Source: Mytilisepta virgata
Taxonomy: Eukaryota > Mollusca > Bivalvia > Mytilida > Mytilidae
Assembly (NCBI GenBank): GCA_028015205.1
Contig: CM051517.1
Span: 43,969,135-44,033,134, forward strand
Direction of reading: 5' to 3'
DNA length: 64,000 bases
Position 1 is the first letter of the stretch. Every line of letters begins with the position of its first letter. Below are positions 1 to 12,062 of this stretch, piece after piece. Under the pieces are notes generated by a model that was not told the DNA's origin, did not search any database, and worked only from the letters and a program-made list of their open reading frames with translations. Both the position numbers and the translations under genes were made by a program.

Positions 1-41
1 TAGTGGAGTGTAACCTAACCACTACACCAAGGGGCCCTTTA
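1..41 (-). repeat. tRNA-like head, cut by the left window edge
   Basis: Read on the minus strand from base 41, the sequence starts GGGCCCCTTGGTGTAGTGGT. It contains TGGTGTAGTGG, which fits an A-box (the internal pol III promoter of tRNAs), after what could be a 7-base acceptor strand. The rest lies outside the window, so no B-box or anticodon arm can be checked. A tRNA-derived SINE head is more likely than a functional tRNA given the repeat-rich setting, but either is possible. Confidence 0.4.
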
Positions 42-3000
42 ATCGTAAACTAACCAAAGTCGATATTATTCAAAATTTCTGAGAATTCTAATAATTTTCA
101 ATAATTTTCTGATCCAAAATTGCAGGAAGAATCATTGTAATAACTTGCTTAACTCGGGAATATTTAAATCGCGGACTGCGAAGTAATACGTTTCTCACAG
201 TATCCATTTGAAGTATAATTTAATTTGCTCAACCATTAACAACCAACCAAATTGTCTGTTACAAATTAAATCATATTAAAATATTTTTTGGTAGATAGTT
301 TTGATATAGTCTCTCCGAATTATATCATTCTGCGCTGTTATTATGCCCTTTCAACGAAACATACATATGTCGAAATGCCAACCTGTCGCTTCTTATATGG
401 TTTATTTCTGGGTGTGCTTGACAGTGGATCATTTCTTGTTCTCAGTATAATTAAACCTACAGCCAGTTAATACATACAGCCTTGCACTGGATCATTATTT
501 TTCTGGACTTCTTATGACGATATAATATGAAATTAATTTCGAAGTACCATACCTGATAATATGTTCTAAGAGGAGATGATCGTATTATTGTGTTTATTTA
601 GAACTTTGAGATAACTATCATTCTTATTACAATAGTTTTTTTTCACCCTGTCTGTTTTATTTGTGTAAAGTTTGGTTCTGGTACCGAACTTATTGAATCT
701 AGTTCTTATTTTGACTGATACGTATTGTTTATCTGATTTTGCTTCACAATATACACACTATTTAGGATGAGGGTTTAGTACTCACCAACACAGCGTCTTT
801 GCGTGACTATCCCAAACCAAGAATCCAGATTTTCATTAGTTATATCTTTGTTTACCTATTTATGATATAGAAAACACTTTTGAGGATTTTGGTGGTTTTT
901 TTTTTAATTTCTGACGTTTGAATTTGTAGGTATTGTGGTCTACTGATTATTGTTGTAGACCTCACAACGAGAATTTATCAGTATTTTTCCATTTTCAGTC
1001 CAAAGGGATACTGTGTCTTTCGCCTTTAAGTTTCCTACCACAGTATGGTACCACCATAATTAATAGATCAAAAAGAAGAGTGTAAAAAAGTAGGAAATAT
1101 CAATCAGGATGGATGTTTTGTTATTGTTTATGATGTCTTATTTATTTAAAACAGTATCTTCGATCAAACTAACGTGTACATAGCCAGACAAATGGACGTT
1201 ATTATCAGTAAATTTCGGACGCCATTTGTTATCATTTGCCATCATACACGTCCATTCTGAGTTTTCATTACCATCATTTTCCTGCTAATTTCTATCGATT
1301 TCGTAAATAATTGTTTTAAAACGTAATTAATCCGTAGAATCATTATGCTACGTTAGCTTCATTAGGAAAAATATCAATTTTCAACAGTTCTGACAACGTT
1401 GCTAAACTGTTTAAATATTCATAACTTCACAACTGTAAACGGATTTTACATTGGCATAAATTGACGTTCGAAATATCAAATTGGTTATAGCAGCTCATCA
1501 AATGTCAATGAAAAACGTAATATTTCAGTATCTCTCTGAATAGACCACAAAAAAAAAAAAAAATGAATACTATTATCAATTAATAATTAACTGATTTATT
1601 GTTACAAATGTAGAAAGTAAAAATATATATCCTATTTTCTAAGAAGTTTTAATTACTTTAATATGTTTGATTAGACATGGTATATATAATTTACACACGT
1701 ACTTATTGCTATAGACATTTATTCTGACAATTACATGAATTACTTAGAATATAAAATTCATATAGATTTGGATGCATTTGTTTTGCAAAAACTGCACCAA
1801 ATGGCACTAAACGCATTGAAAGGATAAAAAGCACTCTTATTTTGATGAAAATTTAAGTCTTTTTTCTCCTCTTCGAATATCCCTTTGGTATTTCTTGACT
1901 TTACTTGCAACTGTCTGTTTTTGAACTCGTCAATCTGGAAGATTCACCTCTTATTGTTTAAGAGTTTTAGGCTCCTAATCATTTAATTTTGTACTGCTGG
2001 TAAAAAAAAGTCTCTCTTGTATCCCGACAATTTTGCCATTTGGCATTTTTTACCCTAAAATATTTTAGATGAATGTATCGGTCGTTCATAATCTTTGTGT
2101 GACCTCGATCATCGCAGAAAAAAAGTTACCCGACCGTGCATCAAAATTGTGTGGTACTGTTACATGTACTAGGTACTACAAGCTCTTGTTGATAACACTA
2201 ACGTTGTAGATAGTACTTTTGATTGGAAATAATAATTTGAAATTGACAAGCGTTCCGTTAATGAGAAGCTCTCTTCATGAATGGTATCGGCTATTTCGGA
2301 ATAAAGAAAGACTTTGTTTTGAAAAATATTTGCGTTTAATTGGTGCGTCAAAAATATTTTAAAGATTTTTACTGCTAAATATCAGGAAAAAAATCAAAAC
2401 AGAAGAAAATGGGGAAAGCCCATGAGACAAAAAATCTAAAGACAAGACAAATAAGGGATATACATCAAACAAATATAACAAAAAAATAAATAAAAAACAC
2501 ATGACAAACTAAACAGAAAACAAGACAGAATACACACTTAAGCACTCTTTAAAATGTAAACTTAGACATAGAAAATTAATTTTGCAGTTCTAGCAAGCGG
2601 TATTGGTTTTCATAGTGTGTTTTATACACCAGAGTGTCAAGATAGATAAGGGGGAGGTTTTGGTACCCATAAAACCGGTATCAGACTATCCCGACTCTCT
2701 GTTGTTTTCATGTTTGTATTTTGTGCTCTTTTATGTTGTTTTTATTCGGAGTTCTGTCAGTTGGGTTGCTTTGATTGATTGGTGTGTCATTTTTGACCTT
2801 TCCTATAATCCATTTTGTTGTTTGTTTACACATAAAAAAGAAGAGAGTGTTCTGGAAGGACAAGCAAATGGGTTACATCCGGTCCGGAGTTAAATTAATT
2901 CTAGTCGGACATGAAATCAGACTGAAGACATCTAGTCTCATTTGGGACCTAAGAACTTCCTATTTTTGGAGTGATGATATCAACAAGGATTGAACATAAC

Positions 3001-6000
3001 CCTGCACCTTAGTAATTTTGCTCTACTGAATAATTTTATTTTGTTAGGATCACTGTATTTTTTGGCGAAGTAAGCCGCTTCCCTAGCTACGATCAGATAG
3101 GCATACCTTTTAACATCCTGTTACACCAAAAGCATGAAAAGACGCTTTAGTTAATTAGATTATGCAAAACAGATTTTAGTTTGTCATGTGGAAGGGTAGT
3201 ATATAGCGTAGTTATAATACTGCTGAAATAGGTATGGATAGAAGGTATTCCTGTTATCTTCAGAAATTGTGAAAGTGAATTGTCCATGCCCATCTCCTTC
3301 ATCAGTCAGCCAGTGAAGTACATGTACCTTTTGCAAATATAAACGAAGTTGTGAGTATTTCAAAATTTCTAATGGACTAGTTTCATCACGCTTAAATCTC
3401 AGTTCATCATAACAGAATTACAGTATTATTGAGAAAATATACAAAACAACCAATCATACAGATTCATACTTGAGAATTAAATATGTATATGGAATGAATT
3501 TTAGATCTTTACAATGTGAACAAGACAACATAATCCATGTAAGTAATGATTTTAAATACAAAATTTTGTCAAAAAGCGGATTCAATAGTGACTGAACATT
3601 GGTATATAAATCATGTTATGAAAACATATTGCCTTAAGGATGCTCGCTGGTCATGTTTTGGTCTTTTTGTCAGATTTTCGGAATCATCGGGTTTTATCCA
3701 TTTCTTTAACATGATTTTTTTTGCCTATGAACCCCCATTTTTCTTTTATAATTCAATCATATATACCTTAAAATGATATTTGAAAAAATTTTATGAAATC
3801 CTTTTTATTTTTTCATACATTTTTGAGAGACTGAAGTTGCCAATGCAAAAAGACAATGAAAAATCCAGAGAAAACCTATTTCCTGCAAATTTTCAAGGCT
3901 TTATAGCCCTAAAATAAGCACATGAACCTATATTTTTTCTTGCTTATTTGTTTACTATTCATATGTTCTCTCAAACTAAAACACCTATTTCAAATCCTAT
4001 TTATTTCCTATTAGACTAGCGATCATCCTTAAAAGTAGAAGGAGAAATTTTTGCGGAAACATATGCATTACTAGACATTGAACCCGCGCGAGCGCGGGAA
4101 AATAAGCATTTTTTTTTGTTTTTTTGTGGTGGCCATATTGAATTTAAAAAGTTTTTGCGGCCATGGTATTCGTGGAACAGGAACTCAATGTGGATGTTGT
4201 GGCAGGCTTCCCATAAACTTTCCTGTCAAGTAGGTGGTATCAACTGATAGTTTCATGTCTATATATGCTGTAGTATTCCAGAAATGGATGTTAATGCAAA
4301 CTTTAACCAAAGTCAATGAAGCGTGAAATGTAGGTCAACGTGACCTAATTGTCATATGGTTGTTCGTTACTACCGAAGATGTATCCACTGATGAAGTAGA
4401 CTGTCAAAATCTATGACGAAAATACAACCACATAAATTGTCAATATGTTTATGTTACAATTAATTCTGAACTGGAACTTGATTAAAAGCTTTCATTAAAT
4501 ACACATTTCATAATGCATTACCTTTTTCATTCAGAATAAATATGAAAAAGAATATGAATAAACATTTCCTTAGTGACGGATGAATTTTTCAAAAGATGCC
4601 GTGAGTTAAATAGAGCATATTTTTGGAAAATAATTGTTCCAATTGTTCATTGTCATCATGGGCAGGGCAAGCGAGGCTTAATTTCACAAATAAATCCAAC
4701 AGACGATAAAAGCATTTTTAGTGTGTGGCTGTGTATGCTGTCCACGTTTATAAAGATGTCCGAGATAAATTTCGTTATTAATGATAAAGATGACCATTTG
4801 TTAAAAATATTTTTATCTAGGGCTTACAGGGAATTGTATGGTAGAGATATATTTAGACAGGTCATATGACAAATAATGTAAAAATGGATAATGGTTGGTT
4901 TTATCACTTTGTGCAAAGTAAACATCCGAGCAATCCAAAAAACAACTAAGTTAGGAATTCCTCTGAACTTTGCCTTACTTCTTCATAATCTTCAAAGTTC
5001 ATAATGTTTATAGTTAGGAGAAATTGCGTTACTGTAGAAAAAACAATCCTGAATACATGAAGCGGAAACATCCCACTCGAAGGAGAATGTTTTTAATTTG
5101 TTTTACTCTTCTTCCGTAATTTCAAACAAAAATACATTTAAAATATGTGCATAATTGTTTATTTAAACCAATGTGTTAAAATGATGCATTCGAGAACCTT
5201 CTAAGGGATATGTTGGGAGAATTCATACCGGAAAAGTCCATGCAAATTCCATTTGCACATAAACAAAACTGCAGTTTAAATTTATAAATGCAGATTGTCA
5301 AATCCGATAATAACCTTTATAATCTGAACCATACATCGTTTATTTTGAACCACGCGTTTTGCCGCCTATTCGGCTAATTCGTAAATTTAGTATTATAGAT
5401 ATGTACACCCTGGTTACACATAAGGTTAAAATCTATGTTTTATTTATGCAATATGTTTTCCAATGTTTCTTGATATTTGATATTGATCAAATTTTGTTAA
5501 TAAATTGCTAAGGAGGTAAATTTATAATCGTTATACCTTTGGGCTAAACGTTTGCATTGAATTACTTTCCGTGTTCAGACTTTTTTATGTCTTTGTTATT
5601 TCTTCGTTTCAATGAAGCTCACGCATTATTTATGTCATCGTAAAAATCACCTTTTGTGAAAACCTAATTATTTCTACGCTTTATATTCCCGCGAAACTTT
5701 ACAGAATGTTCTGCTCTTTCCACTTCTTTATTTACATAAGTTTATTTCTTCTGGATATTGCTCAACAGCAAATGATGTAAATCCAATAGCTATGTTTTAA
5801 AATGTATCTTGCTATTATTAGCTTTCTTTAATCTTACCGGTAGAAGTGACTTGTGAAATGCAAAGATGAATGATTATTTCTTTCATGTAAATTAATTTTA
5901 ATTAGTCTGTGCCGTTAATATATACAAATTTAGCCTGTGTAAAACGAATGTAGATCCTTTCTGTTAATGTAATACATCTTTGAATAAGTAAATATGGTTA

Positions 6001-6636
6001 CGGCAATGCTTTCAATGTTTTGTTCATTTTTTGTCGAAAGCAAAATTACTGAAAAGTTGAAGAACATGTTACAGAAGTTAATATGTCATAACTATCAATA
6101 ACTGCAAAACATTAAATACAACCAATAGAAGAACCGAGCGCCATATGTGGGGGAGATATTATTTAGTTTTCCAAAACATTTAACAAATGGCCGCCGGTAT
6201 AGATATACTAAAAAATAAGCCGGTGATGCCCTTTAAGAATTGATTTCACCAGCAGTGACACCCATTCAGTGATAGCATTAAGTATTAAATAGTGCTTATG
6301 ATATGTAAAATTCTTTGACAATACGACCCAGCTAACGAATTATATACATGTATATATTCCTTCTTCGTAATATGCAACAACGAAAACCTAATTATCGCAC
6401 AATACCAAAATTTGCACGAGTTTCCGAAATTCTTTTGACATAAAACAACATTAAAAAGATCACAATCGCGAAAATTATGATATATTTTAATTAAATTTCA
6501 AAATTATAGGCTGTGAATTGAAATATTATAATACAACTGCAACAATGGTAGCTTGTCCACAAGGTTAAAAAGAATTTGTCAATTATGTAGACTAATATTA
6601 ATGTTTTTTGAGATCAGGTTCTATCAGCATAATCTA
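42..6636. other. Non-coding stretch, no gene recognised
   Basis: AT-rich sequence with frequent stops in all frames. Visible details are a 15-base A run near 1550, a small GC-rich palindrome CCCGCGCGAGCGCGGG at 4083-4098, and one 98-codon open frame at 4573-4869 described separately. I see no recognisable domain, RNA gene or complete element. Confidence 0.6.
4573..4869 (+). CDS. Unrecognised ORF or possible exon, 98 codons
   Basis: Open frame with a mixed, protein-like composition: a basic start, a hydrophobic middle (residues about 17-27 and 48-63), then a charged end with DKDD and YRELYGRD. A possible splice acceptor (CATTTCCTTAG) lies just upstream at about 4563-4573. An AG/GTCATA junction lies near the end, at about 4860. 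No family was recognised and no neighbouring exon was found, so it could be a transposon remnant, a lone exon or chance. Length alone is not significant in 64 kb of six frames. Confidence 0.2.
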   Translation: MTDEFFKRCRELNRAYFWKIIVPIVHCHHGQGKRGLISQINPTDDKSIFSVWLCMLSTFIKMSEINFVINDKDDHLLKIFLSRAYRELYGRDIFRQVI

Positions 6637-6887
6637 GGGACAACCACAGGGGCCCGACTTCTGGATATTTATTTCTTTTTATTATCAATGTGCTATACAC
6701 TATCCACGTCCTTATACTAGGATTTTTTAGTATAAGGCCGTGGATAGTGTATAGCACATTGATAATAAACGCAGAATATTCGTTGTTATAGTAAATATTT
6801 ATTAAAAAGTACTCATGAAATAAGACAAAAAAAAAAGAAAATAAAAAAGAAATAGATATCCAGAAGTCGGGCCCCTGTGGGGACAAC
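6637..6887. mobile_element. hAT-type MITE with 8-bp target duplication, copy 1
   Basis: Non-autonomous DNA element at 6645-6879 (235 bp). The ends are about 35-bp inverted repeats beginning CACAGGGGCCCGACTTCTGG and ending in the reverse complement. It is flanked on both sides by the 8-base direct repeat GGGACAAC (6637-6644 and 6880-6887). An 8-bp duplication with CA...TG termini is the hAT superfamily signature. The interior is a second palindrome (ATACACTATCCACG... near 6700-6765), shortened in its left arm relative to copy 2 at 61107. The minus-strand 91-codon frame over this element is a by-product. Confidence 0.85.
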
Positions 6888-8519
6888 ACTTACAAATGAC
6901 TTATACAAGATTTAGTTCAACGTGTCTACACAGAAAACTCATTACGTTTCTGACTCATCTTTAAAGCATCCAACTTTCAGCTACTATAATATTTATAAAA
7001 TTTTTAGATATACTACCAAATAATGCTTTTTTTCTAATATTCAGTCTATAGTGTCATTCTTGCAGATCATGAAAGGGCATTTCTTTTATTTGGTTTTATT
7101 TTCAACATCCAAACAATCGTTTTCCATTTATACCTGACCATAGTATGTGAAATAATTGATGCACGTAAAGGTTATAAAGAAAGTGTTTGAGTTATCTTGA
7201 ACCGATTCTTCAATAGACTTTTGTCACACAAAATATCATGATTGACAGTAATATTTACATTAATACTTTATTTAAATCGATGGAGGTTATGGACTGTTTG
7301 TAATGTTTTGTATAATGAAGAAAATGCAGAATATCTTTACAATTAATCTTGTTTTTTCTTGGTAAATATAAAGTTTGATCTTAACTTTGTGTAAAGAGAA
7401 ATTTTTTAATTAACTATAGGTCATGCGTTAGGTCATTATTTTGTAAGATATAAGAAAACATATGTGATATATATAAGGCACCTGCATGCAAGGTGATGGT
7501 AATGATTTTATTAGAACACACAGATACATTTGGTTTTATTTAAAAACGAACTCTTATTCATATTTTATAGTACTTTTTGAAAATTATTTTTTATCTTGAA
7601 ATCATACTGTCTTGGTTGTTGCCTATATACTTCATACCAATTTTCAATTCTATAATTTGCAACAAGAGCAGTTGTTGTTTATTCATAAAATAATGTATGT
7701 TTTATTTTCCAAAATGCAAATAATGTTTTAAAATTGTGTATTATTACCACATGAGACAATCCAAGGTAAGTAACCAGTGCCATTTTATTGTCAGGTAATA
7801 TATTTTATATTATCAGAAGAAATCTTCGTTGGTGATTTTGAATATTTTATCAATTAATATGATTCTGATTATTATTTCGGGATAATACATTTTGATCTTA
7901 TACAATATACATTTTTTTATTAAATGCAGATCAGTGAGTAAGGCTACTCTTTCGCAAGACCTGGAGAGGTAGATTTGTTCTTGTAGTACTTTTACAGTGA
8001 CTTTGTTAACGGAGAAAAATTATTGTCACACACCCCTTGTTGACATATTCCAGACATAATGATCTGAATGATTAATACATAAGATTATTCTGACAAGAGT
8101 AGTTATCTTCTGTTAGAAGTTTTATATGAGGCAGGAACTGCTTCCCAAGAACGGAGCACCTGAATTTACCCCCAATGTTTTAGAGGGGTCCATGTTGTTC
8201 AAGCTTTAGTTTTTATGTTTATTTTTTGTTGTCTTGGTTTGTTCTATGTCTGAGTTGTCCCTTAAGTCAATGTATCGTCTCTTCTATGAATTAAAATTTG
8301 TTCTTTCACGTGAATACCACGGCGTGTATCTTATAAGAGACTGATTACCCTGATCAGCACACCTACAATGTAAGTGAACCCCAACTGTTTTTGTGGGTTC
8401 TATGTTGGTTATCTTTTTTAAAAAAATTGGTCTCTTAGAGTAGTCCAATGAAAGATTATAACATAATGACAATATTTAACTTTTGAGAGAGTCGTAAATC
8501 GTACAATATGCAGATTATA
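6888..8519. other. Non-coding stretch with a diverged dispersed repeat
   Basis: No gene seen. At about 8130-8270 there is text resembling a dispersed mussel repeat (GGAGCACCTGAATTTACCCC followed by a T-rich stretch with TGAGTTGTCCC). A related, shorter trace occurs near 57358-57420. Resemblance is from memory and the copy is decayed. Confidence 0.4.
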
Positions 8520-8639
8520 CTAGAAAGACAATTGTTCAGAGAACAATTGCAAGGTCTTTCCCTTGTCAAATAGCAATTAAGGCTATTAAGCATGACTGTT
8601 GACCTTCTATTTTGACTTGTATAGTCAAAATATAGGACT

Positions 8640-9350
8640 CTGTCACATTGAACTAGACCATTGACCTTCGATTTTGACCTCTACAGCTCTAAAATAGGTC
8701 CCTGAACATAAATATATATGGTTGCTAGGTACTTTTACATCGGTTGCTAAGGACTTTTTCAATGACCTTGACCCTTGACCTTCAATTTTAAGCTCTACGG
8801 CTCTATAATATGGTCCTGAGCATAAATGTATATGGTTGCTAGGTACTTTTCCATCGGTTACTAAGGACTTTTTCAATGACCTTGACCAATGACCTTCCAT
8901 TTTACCTCTACAGCTCTAAAAAAGGTTCCTGAGCATAAATATATATGGTTGCTAGGTACTTTTTCATCAGTTGCTAAGGACTTTTCTATGACCTTGACCC
9001 TTAACCTTCCATTTTGACCTGTATGGCTCTATAATAGTGTCCTGAGCATAAATATATATGGTTGCTAGGTACTTTTCCATCAGTAACTAAGGAATTTTTC
9101 GATGACCTTGACCCTTGACCTTCCATTTTGACCTCTATGGCTCTATAATATGATCCTGAACATAAATATATATGGTTGCTAGGTACTTTTCCATCGGTTG
9201 CTAAGGACTTTTTCAATGACCTTGATCCTTGACCTTCAATTTTCACCTCTATAGTTCTATAATAGGGTCCTGACCATAAATATATCTGGTTGCTAGGTAC
9301 TTTTCCGTCGGTTGCTAAGGGCTTTTTTGATGACCTTGATATCTGACTTT
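8640..9350. repeat. 114-bp tandem subrepeat, module A
   Basis: About six copies at a 113-114 bp step. Each copy carries GGTTGCTAGGTAC, a variable CATCGGTTGCTAAGG, and TGACCTTGACC half-sites. 114 is 38 codons, so any stop-free frame runs on from copy to copy; the minus strand shows frames repeating GKVPSNHIYLCSG. The same subrepeat recurs at about 10470-11040, 12195-12650, 14095-14770, 17895-18470, 19700-20380 and 27365-27830. Confidence 0.85.
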
Positions 9351-9602
9351 TGACCTTGGTACTAAAATGTAGATCTTTTGAAACTGATCTTTTTTTGTAT
9401 TAACCTTTTCTTCATATCTATAATGGTTTTCGAGATATAGTGTAAAATTAAAATGAGTCAAGGGCATTAACTCCTATAAGGAGTCATCGTACAACTTCAG
9501 ACCCAAAGAGACAAACTTAGATCTTGACAAGATTAACATTTTCCCCAATATATTTCATCAGCTATTTGTTACGGTTTCTGAGTTATTCTCATAACAAGGT
9601 AT

Positions 9603-9640
9603 AAGGTCAAAGGTCAAGTGCGACCTTGACCTTTGACCTT
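9603..9640. promoter_or_regulatory. Palindromic DR1 (AGGTCA) site, first of 13
   Basis: A perfect 16-bp inverted repeat, AAGGTCAAAGGTCAAG, faces its complement across a 6-base loop. Each arm holds AGGTCA-A-AGGTCA, the DR1 arrangement bound by RXR heterodimers, HNF4 and COUP-TF; CAAGGTC also resembles the ERR/SF-1 extended half-site. The other copies start at 9893, 11312, 11602, 12919, 13209, 13499, 15044, 15334, 18746 (one mismatch), 19036, 20652 and 20942. Matching a consensus is what is seen; actual binding is inference. Confidence 0.5.
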
Positions 9641-10344
9641 GGGGTCATTTTGAAGAATAAGACATTTGATGACTATTGGTGAAAGTCCCAAGTCTCTACG
9701 ACTAACAGTTTCTGAGTTTTGACCATGTACGCGTTTCGTCAAATATTCAAGGGCCAGTAACTCCTATAAGGAGTCGATAAACCAAGTTGAGCAAAACATG
9801 AAAAAGTTGCGTCTTGCGAAGATGAACATTTTTGCCAACATATTTGATCAGCTATTTGTTACGGTTTCAGAGTTATTCTGGTAACAAGGTATAAGGTCAA
9901 AGGTCAAGTGTGACCTTGACCTTTGACCTTGGGGTCATTTTGTAGAATAAGACATCTGATGTATAATGGTGAAAGTCCCAAGTCTCTACGACTAACAGTT
10001 TACGAGTTTTGATCATGCACGCGCTCCGTCAAATATTCAAGGGCCAGTAACTCCCATAAGGAGTCGATAAGCCAAGTTGAGCGAAACATGACAAACTTGC
10101 GTCTTGCGAAGATGAACATTTTTCCTTATATATTTGATCAGCTATTTGTTACGGTTCCTGAGTTATTTTGGTAACAAGGGTTTACGGTATTTGGGCAGAT
10201 AACTCTGTATGGAAAAGAGTTCGGCTTCGCGGTGTCAATCCTGAAACCGGTTTATCATTCCGAACCAACTGGTGAAATATCATTTCGATATGTCGCGAAA
10301 TGAAGAAAATTCTTGACATCGAAGTTGGCGGAAAAGAAGAAAAA

Positions 10345-12062
10345 CTAGAAAGACAATTGTTCAGAGAACAATTGCAAGGTCTTTCCCTTGTCAAATTGCT
10401 ATTAAGGCTATTAAGCATGAATGTTGACCTTCTATTTTGACTTGTATAGTCAAAATATAGGACTCTGTCACAATGACCTTGACCTTTGACCTTCGATTTT
10501 GACCTCTACAGTTCTAAAATAGGGTCCTGAGCATAAATATATGGTTGCTAGGTACTTTTCCATCAGTTGCTAAGGACTGTCAATGACCTTGACCTCTGAC
10601 CTTCCATTTTGACCTCTACGGCTTTATAATAGGGTTCTGAGCATAAGTATATATGGTTGCTAGGTACTTTTCCATCAGTTGCTAAGGACTTTTTCAATGA
10701 CCTTGACCCCTGACCTTCCATTTCGACCTCTACGGCTCTATAATAGTGTCCTGAGCATAAATATATATGGTTGCTAGGTACTTTTCCATCAGTTGCTAAG
10801 GACTTTTTCGATGACCTTGACCCTTGACCTTCCGTTTTGACCTCTATGGCTCTATAATATGATCCTGAGCATAAATATATATGGTTGCTAGGTACTTTTC
10901 CATCAGTTGCTAAGGACTTTTTCGATGACCTTGACCCTTGACCTTCCATTTTGACCTCTATGGGTCTATAATATGATCCTGACCATAAATATATATGGTT
11001 GCTAGGTACTTTTCCATCGGTTGCTAAGGGTTTTTTTGATGACCTTGATATCTGACTTTTGACCTTGGTACTAAAATGTAGATCTTTTGAAACTGATCTT
11101 TTTTTGTATTAACATTTTCTTCATATCTATAATGGTTTTCGAGATATAGGATAAAACAAACATGCGTCAAGGGCAGTAACTCGTATAAGGAGTCATCGTA
11201 CAACTTCAGACCCAATGAGACAAACTTAGATCTTGACAAGATAAACATTTCCCCCAATATATTTCTTCACTTATTTGTTACGGTTTCTGAGTTATTCTCA
11301 TAACAAGGTATAAGGTCAAAGGTCAAGTGCGACCTTGACCTTTGACCTTGGGGTCATTTTGAAGAATAAGACATTTGATTACTATTGGTGAAAGTTCCAA
11401 GTCTCTACGACTAACAGTTTCTGAGTTTTGACCATGTACGCGTTTCGTCAAATATTCAAGGGCCAGTAACTCCTATAAGGAGTCGATAAACCAAGTTGAG
11501 CGAAACATGACAAAGTTGCGTCTTGCGAAGATGAACATTTTTGCCAACATATTTGATCAGCTATTTGTTACGGTTTCTGAGTTATTCTTGTAACAAGGTA
11601 TAAGGTCAAAGGTCAAGTGTGACCTTGACCTTTGACCTTGGGGTCATTTTGTAGAATAAGACATCTGATGAATAATGGTGAAAGTCCCAAGTCTCTACGA
11701 CTAACAGTTTACGAGTTTTGATCATGCACGCGCTCCGTCAAATATTCAAGGGCCAGTAACTCCCATAAGGAGTCGATAAACCAAGTTGAGCGAAACATGA
11801 CAAACTTGCGTCTTGCGAAGATGAACATTTTTCCTAATATATTTGATCAGCTATTTGTTACGGTTCCTGAGTTATTCCGGTAACAAGGGTTTACGGTATT
11901 TGGGCAGATAACTCTGTATGGAAAAGAGTTCGGCTTCGCGGTGTCAATCCTAAATCCAGTTTATCATTCCGAACCAACTGGTGAAATATCATTTCGATAT
12001 GTCGCGAAATGAAGAAAATTCTTGACATCGAAGTTGGCGGAAAAGAAGAAAAATAATAATAA
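10345..12062. repeat. Array module B
   Basis: Same plan as module A: 5' hairpin with GAACAATTGCAAGGTCTTTC near 10347-10385, about five 114-bp subrepeats, two 290-bp subrepeats (palindromes at 11312 and 11602), and the conserved 3' block. The 3' end is GGCGGAAAAGAAGAAA followed by a short AATAATAA. It is shorter than A because it has fewer 114-bp copies. Confidence 0.8.

Larger units (their letters stand above)
8520..10344. repeat. Array module A (114-bp/290-bp type)
   Basis: Opens with the 5' hairpin at 8523-8561. It holds about six 114-bp subrepeats (GGTTGCTAGGTAC at 8720, 8834, 8947, 9060, 9174 and 9288), then two 290-bp subrepeats (palindromes at 9603 and 9893). It closes with the conserved 3' block ending at AAGTTGGCGGAAAAGAAGAAA. 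It runs directly into module B with no (AAT)n between them. Confidence 0.8.

Noticed and set aside
4083..4098. GC-rich palindrome CCCGCGCGAGCGCGGG as a terminator or binding site
   Set aside because: Short, isolated and without any neighbouring gene; could be chance or a repeat fragment.
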